A DNA stretch of 64,000 nucleotides from an uncultured Archangium sp. (GCA_903905455.1 CAIVGN010000133.1:62001-126000), one strand, 5' to 3'. Positions 42,407 through 51,934 are shown, counted from the first letter of the stretch. A program made the numbers and translations. Notes: generated by a model not told the origin, from the letters alone.

Positions 42407-43630
42407 CTACACGGGTTTACGGGTGAACAACGCCTTCCATCCTCCCGTTCCGCCGAAGCGGAAAGTCTCGCTGTTGAAGGCACTTGCAGCGACCTTGAGG
42501 GCCAGCGCGGCGAAGGCGAGCACCGAGACCGAGGTCAGGCCGACGTCGAGGGCGGTGGCCGTGCCCAGCACCGCGGCCTTGATCAGCAGCGCCACGTTGA
42601 GCAGGGGGATCAACGCGGTGAACGGCCCCAGCTCCACCCCGGGCATCTGGCTCAAGAGCGCCGGCGCGAGGCACACCAGCATCACCGGGGACATCAGCGA
42701 CTGGCCTTCCTTGAAGGTGCGCGCCGTGGAGGCCACCGCCAGCGAGATGCCGCTGAGCAGCAGGGCCGCGGGCACCAGGCAGGCGAGCATGGTGAGCACC
42801 TGGCCGAAGGTGAGCTGGAAGGTGGTGGTGGCCGGCCCGCCCAGCGAAATTCCCATGCCGAAGGTCACGCCCATGGCCGCGAGGTTGGCCAGGGCGGTGG
42901 CGACGGCGACGAGGCTGACGGTGAGGTACTTGGCGGCCATCACGTCGACGGGGCGCACCGCGGAGACCAGCAGCGTCTCGAGGGTGCCGCGTTCCTTCTC
43001 GCCGGCGGTGAGATCCACGGCCGGGTACAGCGCGCCGATGATCAGCATGGTCAGCAGGATGATCGGCAGGAGCCGGGAGGCGAGCAGCGGCCCGAGGTCC
43101 TTCTGGAAGTCGAGATCCACCGGGTCGGTCTTCACCGGCTGCACGAAGCCGGCCTCGAGGTTCAGGGCGTCGAGGCGGACCTGGAGCGCCTGGGTGTTGA
43201 GCGCGTCGAGCAGCGGCTTGATGCGGTCGAGGCCCTCCATCGAGCGATCGAAGCGCTTGGTGTAGAGCACGGTGATCACCGCCTGCTTGCCGCCCGCGAT
43301 CGTGGCCTCGACGTCGTCGGGCGCGATGACCACGGCGACGACCTTCTGGTCCTTGAGCAGCGCCGCGCCCTCGGCCCGGGTGTGCAGGGCCCAGCTCGTC
43401 TTCGGCGGCGGCTCGCGCTTCGAGAGCAGCGCCAGCGTGGGCGCACCGACCACGGCGACGGTCATGGGCTCGTTCTTCAGCCGCAGCGTGCCGGCGGCGA
43501 TGATCGTCCCCATCAGCAACAAGATGCCCGGGTAGAGCAGCACCGGCAGCAGCACGGTCAGCAGCAGCGTGCGGCGATCGCGGACCACGTCGAGCAGTTC
43601 CTTGCCCAGCAAGATGCGCCACGGGCTCAC
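42407..43630 (-). CDS. ABC-2 type exporter permease (NatB-like)
   Basis: A 407-residue membrane protein starting at GTG 43630, which overlaps the ATPase stop by 4 bases (GTGA). The topology is one helix near the N-terminus ([20 protein letters not shown]), a large extracytoplasmic domain of about 150 residues, then five or more helices from about residue 180. The cytoplasmic loop [22 protein letters not shown] is the hallmark of the NatB/YhaP ABC-2 family. With the NatA-like ATPase it would form an exporter; natural relatives export sodium or peptides, but the substrate here is undetermined. The stop at 42407 lies 55 bases before the PspA gene, in the same direction. Confidence 0.88.
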   Translation of the reverse strand: MSPWRILLGKELLDVVRDRRTLLLTVLLPVLLYPGILLLMGTIIAAGTLRLKNEPMTVAVVGAPTLALLSKREPPPKTSWALHTRAEGAALLKDQKVVAVVIAPDDVEATIAGGKQAVITVLYTKRFDRSMEGLDRIKPLLDALNTQALQVRLDALNLEAGFVQPVKTDPVDLDFQKDLGPLLASRLLPIILLTMLIIGALYPAVDLTAGEKERGTLETLLVSAVRPVDVMAAKYLTVSLVAVATALANLAAMGVTFGMGISLGGPATTTFQLTFGQVLTMLACLVPAALLLSGISLAVASTARTFKEGQSLMSPVMLVCLAPALLSQMPGVELGPFTALIPLLNVALLIKAAVLGTATALDVGLTSVSVLAFAALALKVAASAFNSETFRFGGTGGWKALFTRKPV

Positions 43631-44358
43631 GAGAGGGCCCCGGCGAAGAAGAGGAAGGCGTCGGTCAAGCTGGTCTTTCCGCTCTGGGCGAGCAGCTCGG
43701 CGCAGGTGCCCCGGGCGCGGATCTGTCCCGCGCGCATGAAGAGCAGCCGGGTGCAGAGAGACTCCGCCTCTTCCATGCGGTGGGTGGAGAAGAGCACGGC
43801 CTTGTTCCGCGCCCTGGCCCGGCGCACCAGCTCGAGGATCTCGCGCGACGCCACCGGGTCGAGCGTCGCGGTGGGCTCGTCGAGCACGTAGGCCGACGGG
43901 TCGTGCACCACCGCGCGGGCGATGGAGATGCGCTGCTTCTGACCGCTGGAGAGCGCCCCGCACCGCTTGTCGAGGAAGGGCGTGAGCTCGAGCTCCTCGG
44001 CCAGTTCGTGGATGCGCGCGGCGAGCGTGGCTTCGTCGAGCCGCTGCAGGCGCCCGAAGATCTGCAGCACCTCGCGGCCGGTGAGGCGGTCGTAGAGGCC
44101 GGTGCTGGCGGTGAGGAAGCCCAGGTGCTTGCGCGCCTCGAGGGGGTGTTCCTTCACGCCGATGCCGGCGATGCGCGCGGAGCCCGACGCGGGCGTGAGC
44201 AGCCCCGCGAGCACCCGCAGGGTCGTGGTCTTGCCCGCGCCGTTGGGCCCCAGCAGGCCCACCACTTCGCCGGGCTCCACGGAGAACGAGACGTCGTCGA
44301 CCGCGCGGGTGGCCCCGAAGTTGCGAACGATGGACTCGACCTCGATGACCGCGGGCAT
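43627..44358 (-). CDS. ABC transporter ATP-binding protein (NatA-like)
   Basis: A 243-residue ATPase with complete motifs: Walker A GLLGPNGAGKTTTLRVLAG (about residues 34-52), Q-loop LGFLTASTGLYDRLTG, signature ALSSGQKQRISIARA, Walker B AYVLDEPTATLDP and switch His in LFSTHRMEEAE. The signature reads LSSGQ rather than LSGGQ. The NatA/DrrA-type Q-loop context fits an ABC-2 exporter, and the permease gene overlaps its end by 4 bases. The ATG at 44358 is 31 bases after the stop of the lipoprotein gene, so the lipoprotein and exporter may be one transcription unit. Confidence 0.92.
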   Translation of the reverse strand: MPAVIEVESIVRNFGATRAVDDVSFSVEPGEVVGLLGPNGAGKTTTLRVLAGLLTPASGSARIAGIGVKEHPLEARKHLGFLTASTGLYDRLTGREVLQIFGRLQRLDEATLAARIHELAEELELTPFLDKRCGALSSGQKQRISIARAVVHDPSAYVLDEPTATLDPVASREILELVRRARARNKAVLFSTHRMEEAESLCTRLLFMRAGQIRARGTCAELLAQSGKTSLTDAFLFFAGALS

Positions 44359-44389
44359 GGACGCCGCGCAGCGTGACCCAGCTTCCCGG

Positions 44390-46387
44390 TCAGCGCACGA
44401 AGTTCATGAAGGGCTCGCCGGCCAGCGCCACGCCCAGCTTGAAGCCCATCGAGGCGTGACCCCAGGCGACCCCGTCGAGGGCGTTCTCGAAGATGACGAA
44501 ATCGAGCGCGTAGCTGCCCCGGGGCACGCGCAGCACGTAGTTCGGCTCGCCGCCCTGGAAGCGCCAGTCGAAGGTCTGGAAGTCCTGCTGGCGGAGCATC
44601 GAGAGGCCCACCTCGGGGCCGCCCAGCGTGTCCGCCACCACTTCGCCGCCGACGCGCAGCGGGCCGGAGATCTCGAAGGTCTCGTAGTTCATCTCCAGGG
44701 TGACGTCTTCCTGGAGGGGCACGCGGGAGAACATCAACTGCCGGCCCGAGGCGTAGGTCGGGTAGGTCTCGCGATCGATGGTGAAGTACACCTCGTAGTC
44801 GCCCTTCGGGAGCTTGACGGTGAAGGTGCCGTCGTCGGCCGGCACCACGCCCTTGAAGAACCAGCTGTACTGGCCCTGCATGGCGCGGTTGCGGAAGGCG
44901 AAGGTGCCCACCTTGCGATTGGGCACCGGGTCGTGGCCGTCGATGCTGATCTTCCCCTGGAACCGGGCCGTCTCCAGCGAGATGGGCATCGAGCGGTTGT
45001 CCTGCAACTGGTAGTAGCGGTCGATCACCCAGAAGCCGGTGGCGAGGTCGTCCGCCAGCCCGTCGTCGAGGCTCAAGACGGTGAAGTAGTTGCCGGGGAA
45101 GGCCTTGATGCGGAACGACGCGGTGTCCAGCGGCACCTCGTACATGAGGAAGCTCGACGAGGCCGAGGCCCCGGCGATGCCGAACAGGTAGAGCTGGAAG
45201 TTGTAGTTGGGGTTGGGCCGCGCGGGCCGGCCGTCGATGACGATGCTCCCCTCGATGGACCGGGTGGGGAAGTCGACGGAGAAGGTCGTGTCCTGCCGGA
45301 GATCCACCACCTGCTGCAGCAGCTTGCCGGCGATGCGCGAGGGCAGCGTGCGGTTGGGCAGGCCGTTGAAGTCGAGGGTGGTGCCGTACTGCCCCCTGGG
45401 GATCAGCGCGGTGAAGCCGGGGAGCCCGCCCTCGTGGTGCGAGGTGACCGTGGACGAGGTGTCGCCGGGCCGGGTGTAGGTGACGGTGAAGTCGGGCCCC
45501 GTGCGCGCGTCGGCCAGCGCCTCGCCGTCGATGGTGACCGAGGCCTCGAGCACCGACGAGGCGATGTCGACGTCGAACTCCTGGTCGTGATCGAAGTTGA
45601 TGTTGGTGGTGGGCGTGACGGGGAACTTGGTCAGCTCCGTGCCGAAGAGCGAGGCCGCGGGCGTCGAGAGGAACAGCCCGAAGGTGCCCTCGAGGAGCCG
45701 CAGCTCATAGCTGCCACCCGAGCTGGTGACCATGGACTGCTGCCAGGTGGGCAGGCCGTAGGCGTCGAACCACACGTCTTGCGGAAAGGCGTTGGGGGTG
45801 AAGGGCAGGCCGCCGAAGCGCACCGCGCCGCGCAGGAGGTGCGAGGTGGCCGCGAAGCTGCGCTGCTGATCCCGCGTCATGTCGGCCCAGCCGTGGTCGA
45901 TGAAGCCCTCGAAGTACGGCCACACGCCGCCCGGCTGGTGCTGGAGGATGTCGTAGCGACCGCGCATCACCTTCACCTGGAAGACGCCCTGCGGGTCGGG
46001 CACGCGCGTCAGCTCCGACTGGCCACCACCGGAGATGAACTGCACCTTCACCGGCTTGGTCTCCGGGGCGCCGTCGAGGAAGGCATCGGCGGTCAGGGTG
46101 CGCAGCGGCACGCAGATGCCCATGAGCAGGCCACCGTCGCTCCGGGTCGCGCCGCCGTCATCGCCGCTGAAGCCGAACGCTTCGCTGGGGCACGGCTCGC
46201 TGGCGTACATCGTCGGCCACTGGCTGGCCGGGGTCTCGGGCGCGAGAATGATGAAGCTGGCGTCGGGTGACGGGGCCACCCCGGAGTCATCGGGGCCGGC
46301 ATCGGGAGCGGTCACGTCCGGCCCACACTGACAGCCGGCGAGCGCCAGCAGGGTCACGGCCAGCGCTGCGGTGAAACGCGCGTTCAC
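44390..46387 (-). CDS. Large lipoprotein with carboxypeptidase-regulatory-like repeats
   Basis: A 665-residue surface protein with lipoprotein signal MNARFTAALAVTLLALAGC (Cys19), then an Asp/Ala/Pro linker. The body is beta-rich with recurring units of about 90 residues. Examples are FVPxGxY-like endings (MRGRYDILQHQPGG, PRGQYGTTLDFNG, PGNYFTVLSLDDG, PKGDYEVYFTIDRE, PRGSYALDFVIFE) and preceding VxFGGLP or VSIDGHD strands. Such units resemble the carboxypeptidase-regulatory-like fold, often found in surface-anchored or transport-accessory proteins. No catalytic motif is visible. It is read in the same direction as the NatA-like gene 31 bases downstream and could be part of that system. Confidence 0.75.
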   Translation of the reverse strand: MNARFTAALAVTLLALAGCQCGPDVTAPDAGPDDSGVAPSPDASFIILAPETPASQWPTMYASEPCPSEAFGFSGDDGGATRSDGGLLMGICVPLRTLTADAFLDGAPETKPVKVQFISGGGQSELTRVPDPQGVFQVKVMRGRYDILQHQPGGVWPYFEGFIDHGWADMTRDQQRSFAATSHLLRGAVRFGGLPFTPNAFPQDVWFDAYGLPTWQQSMVTSSGGSYELRLLEGTFGLFLSTPAASLFGTELTKFPVTPTTNINFDHDQEFDVDIASSVLEASVTIDGEALADARTGPDFTVTYTRPGDTSSTVTSHHEGGLPGFTALIPRGQYGTTLDFNGLPNRTLPSRIAGKLLQQVVDLRQDTTFSVDFPTRSIEGSIVIDGRPARPNPNYNFQLYLFGIAGASASSSFLMYEVPLDTASFRIKAFPGNYFTVLSLDDGLADDLATGFWVIDRYYQLQDNRSMPISLETARFQGKISIDGHDPVPNRKVGTFAFRNRAMQGQYSWFFKGVVPADDGTFTVKLPKGDYEVYFTIDRETYPTYASGRQLMFSRVPLQEDVTLEMNYETFEISGPLRVGGEVVADTLGGPEVGLSMLRQQDFQTFDWRFQGGEPNYVLRVPRGSYALDFVIFENALDGVAWGHASMGFKLGVALAGEPFMNFVR

Positions 46388-46427
46388 GAAGGTTGCTCCC
46401 GGCCAGAGGCGAGTCCCCCTGAAGTGT

Positions 46428-46450
46428 CGCTGGCTTAAGCAAAGCCAGCG
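46428..46450. promoter_or_regulatory. Perfect 9-base inverted repeat in an AT-richer intergenic stretch
   Basis: CGCTGGCTT (46428-46436) and AAGCCAGCG (46442-46450) are perfectly complementary around a 5-base loop. It lies in the 151-base gap between the amidohydrolase stop (46539) and the lipoprotein start (46387), both on the minus strand. No T-run follows on the minus strand, so it may be a rho-independent-like stem without a tail, a processing site or an operator for the downstream run. The nearby TTGTCA on the minus strand could be a -35 element. Confidence 0.4.
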
Positions 46451-46538
46451 CCATTTGACAAGGTGGCGACCTTCTTAGGGAATTTCCCCAGTGCTTCCGG
46501 GCCCCCGCGACTGGGCAGGCGCCGCCGGTAGCGGGCTG

Positions 46539-47870
46539 TCAGTCGAGCTGGGCGACGAGCCGGGCCGAGGCCACGCGGGCCGCCTCGCGGATCTGCCCGT
46601 CGTCCATGGTCAGCAGCTGGCGGTCGCGCATCAGGACCTGGCCGTCGACCACCACGTCGCGCACGTCCTGGCTCTGGCCGGCGTAGACCAGCGTGGCCAC
46701 CACGTCTTGCGAGTTGGGGGTGGCGTGGGCCCGCGAGAGATCGACGGTGATCACGTCGGCCTTCGCGCCTTCCTGCAGCACGCCGACCTGCCCCTCGAGG
46801 CCGAGCGCCCTGGCGCCGTTCAGGGTGGCCATCTCCAGCACCTTCATCGCGGGTAGCGAGGTGGGACCGGTGCGCGGGAGGTGGATGAGGGCCGCGAGCC
46901 GGAGCTCCACGAAGATGTCGAGGTTGTTGTTGCAGGCCGCGCCGTCAGCGCCGAGGCCGACGGTGATGCCCTGCTTCATCAGCTCGGGCACCTTGGCGGT
47001 CCCCGAGGCGAGCTTGAAGTTCGCGCTCGGGCAGTGGGCGACGCGGGTGTCGGTCTCGCGCAGCAGGCGCTGCTCTTCGGCGGTCAGCCACACGCAGTGG
47101 GCGAGCGTGGTGTGCGTGCCCAGCAGGCCGAGGTGGTGGAAGTAGCTGACGTTGTCCATGCCCGTCTTCTCGCGGACGACGTCGCACTCGGTGGGGTTCT
47201 CGGAGGCGTGGGTATGGATGCGCACCCCGCGTTCTTTCGCCAGCGCCTGCACGCGGCGCAGGAGGTTCTCGGTGCACGAGAGCACGAAGCGCGGGGCGAG
47301 CGCGTAGCGGAGCCGCCCGTTCTCGGCGCCGTGCCACTGCTCGATGAGCTTGATCGACTCGGCCAGCGAGCCCTCGGTGGTCTCGCGCAGGCCCGCGGGC
47401 ACGCCCTGCCCCGCGTCCATCATGCACTTGCCGCCGACGAGGCGGATGCCGGTGTCCCGGGCCGACTCGAAGACCGACGCGTAGTGACGCACGGTACCCA
47501 TGTCGAGCACCGAGGTGGCGCCCGAGCGGATGCACTCGAGGAAGGTGAGATCGGCCGAGGCGCGCAGGGACTGGGCGTCGTGGGAGGCCTCGAAGGGCCA
47601 GATGCGGTCGCGGAGCCAGTCGAGCAGCTCGAGGCCGTCGGCGTGGTTGCGGCACAGGGTCTGGCAGGCGTGCAGGTGGCTGTGAATGAGCCCCGGCAAG
47701 ACCGCCTGGCCGCGCGCGTCGATGAAGCGCCGCACGCCATTCTTCCCACCGCGCTTGCGGGGGCCGACCTTGACGATGCGATCACCCTGGATGACCACTT
47801 CCGCGTCGCGCAAGACTTCGCGCTTCGCGTTCATGGTGATGACGGTGGCGTTGCCGATGACGAGATCCAC
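46539..47870 (-). CDS. Amidohydrolase family protein (ATZ/TRZ/SAH-deaminase-like)
   Basis: A 443-residue metal-dependent hydrolase of the amidohydrolase superfamily. The start at GTG 47870 is preferred because the protein then begins VDLVIGNATVITMN, as relatives do; an ATG at 47915 adds 15 unconserved residues. Metal ligands and signature are seen: PGLIHSHLHACQ (the HxH motif), HTHASENPTE, LAHCVWLT and GLGADGAACNNNLD. Related enzymes deaminate S-adenosylhomocysteine, 5'-methylthioadenosine, guanine or triazines; the substrate here is not decidable. It diverges from the small membrane gene at 47918 with only 47 bases between, so promoters must overlap. Confidence 0.88.
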   Translation of the reverse strand: MDLVIGNATVITMNAKREVLRDAEVVIQGDRIVKVGPRKRGGKNGVRRFIDARGQAVLPGLIHSHLHACQTLCRNHADGLELLDWLRDRIWPFEASHDAQSLRASADLTFLECIRSGATSVLDMGTVRHYASVFESARDTGIRLVGGKCMMDAGQGVPAGLRETTEGSLAESIKLIEQWHGAENGRLRYALAPRFVLSCTENLLRRVQALAKERGVRIHTHASENPTECDVVREKTGMDNVSYFHHLGLLGTHTTLAHCVWLTAEEQRLLRETDTRVAHCPSANFKLASGTAKVPELMKQGITVGLGADGAACNNNLDIFVELRLAALIHLPRTGPTSLPAMKVLEMATLNGARALGLEGQVGVLQEGAKADVITVDLSRAHATPNSQDVVATLVYAGQSQDVRDVVVDGQVLMRDRQLLTMDDGQIREAARVASARLVAQLD

Positions 47871-47917
47871 GAGAGCGGACCTTCCCCTACCTGCCGGGCC
47901 GGGTACACTTTTCATCC

Positions 47918-48343
47918 GTGTTCCACGAACTCTTTGTCCCCGTCGCCCTGCTGCTCATCGATCTCCCCGGCGACCCGCCGCGTTACACGAAGCCCGCCGG
48001 CTCGGCCTCGGTGCGGTACTTCGAGTTCCTCGAGAACAACACCCACATCATCTACCCGATCATCGCGGTGAGCGTGGTCGCGCTCATCGCCTTCGGGGTC
48101 ATCTCGGCCTGGCGCAGCGAGGACATCGACGGGATCAAGAAGGCCGAGCTGAAGCGGGAGATCATCCGCGAGCTCCGGCGCGAGGTCTACGGCATGACCG
48201 CCGACCGGCTCGCCAAGTCCATCGGCGTGCCCGGCGGGCGCATGCTCAAGCTGCTCGAGGAGATGGCCGAGTCGAACATCGTCGAGTCACGCACGGATAC
48301 GTCGCGCGTGACCACGTGGCGCATGAAGGGCCTGACGAACTGA
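47918..48343 (+). CDS. Small membrane protein with a helix-turn-helix-like C-terminus
   Basis: A 141-residue protein starting at GTG 47918. A short hydrophobic segment at residues 5-15 and a membrane helix at about 45-62 (IIYPIIAVSVVALIAFGVIS) frame a short loop. The C-terminal 75 residues contain KKAELKREIIRELRREVYGMTADRLAKSIGVPGGRMLKLLEEMAESNIVESR, with the turn GMTADRLAKSIGVP resembling a MarR-type winged helix. The tail would lie in the cytoplasm. I recognise no named family. It faces the amidohydrolase divergently and converges on the ASH lipoprotein gene (4 bases apart). Confidence 0.65.
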   Translation: MFHELFVPVALLLIDLPGDPPRYTKPAGSASVRYFEFLENNTHIIYPIIAVSVVALIAFGVISAWRSEDIDGIKKAELKREIIRELRREVYGMTADRLAKSIGVPGGRMLKLLEEMAESNIVESRTDTSRVTTWRMKGLTN

Positions 48344-48346
48344 GCC

Positions 48347-50035
48347 TTACGGCTGCAGCCGTCCGATGATGGCCACGGTGACCGTCGGCGTATACGGGTC
48401 GCTGGTCCCCACCACCGCGAACACGCGCTGCTGCTGCGAAGGCACCTGGTAGACACCGGCGTCGTCGAGCGTGCCGTAGGCCAGCGTGCCGACCACCTTG
48501 TCGATGAGCGCGCTGGGCACCGAGGTCCCCTCGAGCAACACGGGGAACGTGGGCGGCGTAATCCAGTTGAAGAGCGAGCACGGGCCCGCATCGACGTCGC
48601 TGCAGCGCACGTTGGGCGTGGTGCCACCGTCCGCCGACTGCCACATCTCGACGTTGAGCAACCGCACCGGCGCGTTGCCCGCGTTGGACACCAGCCGCAC
48701 CTGCTGGGGCACAGGCTGGTTGCCGGTGAAGGTCACCGGGAACGGCACCGGCGAGGGCAGCAACGACGAGCCATTGAGCGTGGCCAGCATGGTGTTCGGG
48801 CGGCGCGCGGTGCCCAGCGGCTCGGCCTGGCGCGTCCAGATGATGGTCGAAGAGTCCGCGCCGTCGCTGATGCAGATCGATCGCGGGTGGTAGGTGATGG
48901 TCACCGGCGCGGTCTCCCAGGGCTTCGGGTCGCTCACCGCCATCGGGAGCTTGAAGGACGGCACCATCCACGTCGCGGGCGAGCCACCATCCGCCAGCAC
49001 CGGCGCGGTCGAGTACGCGTAGTCGATGGGCGCCCCACCGTCGCAACGGGCCGGCTGCCCCGCGGTGATGCCCAGCGTGTAGCTGACCGGGGTATTGCCC
49101 TCGTTGCGCACGTACATCTTGCCGCTGCGCGCGTACGGCACCGCGCCACCGTCGAGCTCGCACGGCAGCCCACCGTCGATGGGGAACACGCGCGCGTCAC
49201 ACAACGAGCCGAAGCGCACGTCGAGGTTCATGCCCGCCGTTCCGTCGGTGCACTGCTCGAAGGCCGAGTCGTCGAACTTGAAGCACAGCTTCGGCTGCGC
49301 CTGGATGCCCGCTCCCCGAATGGGGATCGACTTGTTGCCCACGCCGTTGGGCAGCACCAGCTCCAGCGAGCCCATGAGCAGCACCTGCTGCGTCGGCGCG
49401 AAGCGCACGGTGACCCTCACGCTCTCGCCACCGGCCAGCGTCTTCACCAGCGGCGCCAGGTTCGCGGTCACGCCCGGGTCGACCATCATCAACGTGGCCG
49501 AGGTCACCGGCAGCTCGTTGGAGCCCGAGTTGGTCAGGCTGAAGGTCAGCTCCTTCATCTCGCCCACGTAGATCTCGCCGAAGTCGAGCGAGGTGGGCTC
49601 CACCACGGCGGTCGCGGTGACGCCGGTGCCCGCCAACGAGAGTTCCACGGTCGGATGGTCCGGGTCGTCGGTGGTGAGGGTCACCGTGCCCAACTCGAGT
49701 TGGTCAGCGGCGGTGGGGGTGAAGGTGAGCGGCAGCTCGAGCTCTTCGTTGACCCCGAGCGAGACCGGCACGGTCTGCCCCAGCCCGAAGAGCGCCTTGG
49801 TGAACACTGCCTTCTCGAGGGTCAGCGCCGCGGCGCCCGCGTTGCGGATACGCACCTTCTTGGTGGCCGTGAAGTTGAGCTGCACCTTGCCGAAGTCGAC
49901 GTTGGTGCGCGCGTTGCCCACGTCATCGAGCACTTCGATCTTCGGGAAGCGCTTGCGGGTCTGGGTTTCGCAGTTGCAGCCGACGAGGCTGACCAACAGG
50001 GCGGCGGTGGCGAGGCTCTTGAACGTGAACGTCAT
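48347..50035 (-). CDS. Lipoprotein with ASH/choice-of-anchor D domains
   Basis: A 562-residue surface protein with lipoprotein signal ending LLVSLVGC (Cys20). The mature N-terminal 220 residues contain at least two ASH (ASPM-SPD2-Hydin) Ig-like units: VDFGKVQLNFTATKKVRIRNAGAAALTL and LDFGEIYVGEMKELTFSLTNSGSNELPV, each with the typical DFG-V strand and an NxG turn, followed by LTFTPTAADQLELGTVTL and VRFAPTQQVLLMGSLEL. The rest is beta-rich with Cys pairs and PVTFTGNQPVPQQVRLVSNAGNAPV, a third unit. It is of the choice-of-anchor-D type seen widely in myxobacteria. Ligand and role are unknown. GpsA is encoded 15 bases upstream on the same strand. Confidence 0.85.
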   Translation of the reverse strand: MTFTFKSLATAALLVSLVGCNCETQTRKRFPKIEVLDDVGNARTNVDFGKVQLNFTATKKVRIRNAGAAALTLEKAVFTKALFGLGQTVPVSLGVNEELELPLTFTPTAADQLELGTVTLTTDDPDHPTVELSLAGTGVTATAVVEPTSLDFGEIYVGEMKELTFSLTNSGSNELPVTSATLMMVDPGVTANLAPLVKTLAGGESVRVTVRFAPTQQVLLMGSLELVLPNGVGNKSIPIRGAGIQAQPKLCFKFDDSAFEQCTDGTAGMNLDVRFGSLCDARVFPIDGGLPCELDGGAVPYARSGKMYVRNEGNTPVSYTLGITAGQPARCDGGAPIDYAYSTAPVLADGGSPATWMVPSFKLPMAVSDPKPWETAPVTITYHPRSICISDGADSSTIIWTRQAEPLGTARRPNTMLATLNGSSLLPSPVPFPVTFTGNQPVPQQVRLVSNAGNAPVRLLNVEMWQSADGGTTPNVRCSDVDAGPCSLFNWITPPTFPVLLEGTSVPSALIDKVVGTLAYGTLDDAGVYQVPSQQQRVFAVVGTSDPYTPTVTVAIIGRLQP

Positions 50036-50050
50036 GACGATCCTTTGCGG

Positions 50051-51055
50051 TTACACCAGCTCGCTCTTGGGCGTGCGGCCCATGAGTTCGGCGACGGCGG
50101 CCTTCGGTGACTTGCCTTCCCAGGCGATGCGGTAGACCTGATCGCAGATGGGCAGCTCGACGCCCATCTTCAACGAGAGATCGCGCGCGCTGACGGCGGT
50201 CTTCACGCCCTCGGCGACCTGCTTCATCTCCTTCAAGATGTCGTCGAGCGAGCGGCCGCGGCCCAGCTCCACGCCGACCTTGCGGTTACGCGACAGCTCG
50301 CCGGTGCAGGTGAGCACCAGGTCCCCCATGCCCGCCAGCCCCGAGAGCGTCAGGGGGTTGCCGCCCATGCGCACCGCGATGCGGGAGATCTCCGCCAGGC
50401 CGCGGGTGATGATCGCCGCCCGCGAGTTGTGCCCGAGGCCCAGCCCGTCCGACATGCCCGCGGCGATGGCGATGACGTTCTTGAGCGCGCCGCCGACCTG
50501 CACCCCCACCACGTCGTTGGAGCTGTAGGCGCGGAACGAATCGCTGGCGAACATGCTCTGCGCGGCCCGGGCGGTGTTCTCGAACTTGCTCGCCACGGTG
50601 ACCACGGTGGGCATGCGCTGCACCATCTCCTTGGCGAACGAGGGGCCGGAGAGCACCGCGATGTGCGGGTGGTAGCTCTCGGGCAGGCACTGCTCGAGCA
50701 CCTCGGTCATGGTGCACAGCGTGACGTTCTCGATGCCCTTGGCGACGCTGACGATGGGCACGTGCAGGGGGAAGAGGTTCTGCGTCTTGCCCAGCAGGTC
50801 GCGCGTGGCCTGCGAGGGCGTGGCGACGATCACCAGCTCCGCGCCGGCGGCCGCCTCCTGGAGATCGGTGGAGCCGCGGATCTTCGGCGAGAGCGGCAAC
50901 CCCGGGAGGTAGTTCACGTTCTCGTGCGTGCGGTTGAGCGTCTCGATCAACGCCGCGTCGCGCCCCCAGAGCACGACCTCGTCGAAGTTCGCGGTCAGGA
51001 CGTGGGCGATGGCTGAACCAAAGCTGCCGGCTCCGAAGACAGTGGCCTTTTTCAT
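50051..51055 (-). CDS. gpsA: Glycerol-3-phosphate dehydrogenase [NAD(P)+]
   Basis: A 334-residue cytoplasmic enzyme that reduces dihydroxyacetone phosphate to sn-glycerol 3-phosphate for phospholipid synthesis. Nucleotide loop GAGSFGSAIA (residues 8-17), VVLWGRD, the second-substrate segment LSGPSFAKE, catalytic-lysine region GGALKNVIAIAAGMSDGLGLG, LAGMGDLVLTCTGELSRNR and the C-terminal ELPICDQVY are all as in the GpsA family, and length is typical. It lies between the probable outer-membrane protein (21 bases upstream) and the ASH lipoprotein (15 bases downstream), all on the minus strand. Catalytic residues are intact. Confidence 0.96.
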   Translation of the reverse strand: MKKATVFGAGSFGSAIAHVLTANFDEVVLWGRDAALIETLNRTHENVNYLPGLPLSPKIRGSTDLQEAAAGAELVIVATPSQATRDLLGKTQNLFPLHVPIVSVAKGIENVTLCTMTEVLEQCLPESYHPHIAVLSGPSFAKEMVQRMPTVVTVASKFENTARAAQSMFASDSFRAYSSNDVVGVQVGGALKNVIAIAAGMSDGLGLGHNSRAAIITRGLAEISRIAVRMGGNPLTLSGLAGMGDLVLTCTGELSRNRKVGVELGRGRSLDDILKEMKQVAEGVKTAVSARDLSLKMGVELPICDQVYRIAWEGKSPKAAVAELMGRTPKSELV

Positions 51056-51076
51056 GAGGCCCGGGGTTCTACTACC

Positions 51077-51934
51077 TCACAGCGACGTGACGAGCCCCAC
51101 CGACGCATGCGGCATGACCACCGAGTCTTCGATGCGCCCGTGGACGTCGAAGCCGAAGGTGAACACGAAGGCCGTCTTCGCCGACAGGGGCAGCTCGGCG
51201 CCGGCCTTGAAGCCCACGTTGTGCCCGGCCAGCAGCAGCGGGGGAACGCCGGACAGCGGGTCGCTCGCGTAGGGCTCGGTGTCGAGGGCCAGCAGGTAGC
51301 GCAGCTCGAGGAACAGCCGCGCCGCCCGCGGGGTCGGCCCCTGGTACGAGACGACGAGCGCCGGGGCCACGTTGATGTTGCGCCGCCCCGTCAGCCATCG
51401 CGACCCGCGGACTTCGCGTGACGCGCGCTGGGTGAAGAAGGCGTAGCCCGCCTCGAGCGTGGCGCTGAAGACCCAGCTGTCGCCGCGGGCCAGGGTGAGC
51501 CGCGCCATGGCCAGCGGCTCGTTCATCAGGAAGTAGTACGTGTCGAAGCCCACCCCGAGATCGAAGCGCTCGCCCAGGCCGAACAGCGCGCGAAGGTTGA
51601 TGAGGGGGAACCCCAGCGCCACCAACTGGCCCCGCTTGCCCGCGCCCAGAGAGGGGGCGCCGAGCATCGAGACCTGGTTGCGGTCTTCCACGCGACGAAC
51701 CTGGGCGAGGATCTCGGGCCGGGGCCGCAGCGGGGTGACCTGGTTGAGGTTGGCCGGAGGGGGCCCGCGCGGCGCCTCGTAGGGAACGGGTTGCGACGGC
51801 GGCATCGGCGGAGGCAAGGGCCGCGCGGTGGTCGTCGGCGGCAGCCCACCCCACTCGTCTTCCGGAGCCTGCGCGCGCGCGACGCCCCCGAGGAACACGA
51901 GGGCGAGCAGGACGCCGATGAGGGAGCGGTTCAT
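51077..51934 (-). CDS. Probable outer-membrane beta-barrel protein
   Basis: A 285-residue exported protein. ATG 51934 begins a signal peptide (MNRSLIGVLLALVFLGGVARAQA, cleavage after ARA); a longer frame from 52912 runs antisense-like through the neighbouring gene and is rejected. After a Pro-rich region (about 30-65) the chain is made of alternating short strands ending in aromatic residues (ALFGLGERFDLGVGFDTYYF, WVFSATLEAGYAFF, LFLELRYLLALD, FVFTFGFDVHG), as in small outer-membrane barrels. It lies 62 bases after the beta-propeller/diheme gene and 21 before gpsA. Function unknown; it might be a partner of the diheme lipoprotein. Confidence 0.7.
   Translation of the reverse strand: MNRSLIGVLLALVFLGGVARAQAPEDEWGGLPPTTTARPLPPPMPPSQPVPYEAPRGPPPANLNQVTPLRPRPEILAQVRRVEDRNQVSMLGAPSLGAGKRGQLVALGFPLINLRALFGLGERFDLGVGFDTYYFLMNEPLAMARLTLARGDSWVFSATLEAGYAFFTQRASREVRGSRWLTGRRNINVAPALVVSYQGPTPRAARLFLELRYLLALDTEPYASDPLSGVPPLLLAGHNVGFKAGAELPLSAKTAFVFTFGFDVHGRIEDSVVMPHASVGLVTSL

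Noticed and set aside
44102-46270. Plus-strand open frame of 722 codons over the lipoprotein
   Set aside because: Shadow; the minus strand has a lipoprotein signal and repeat units.
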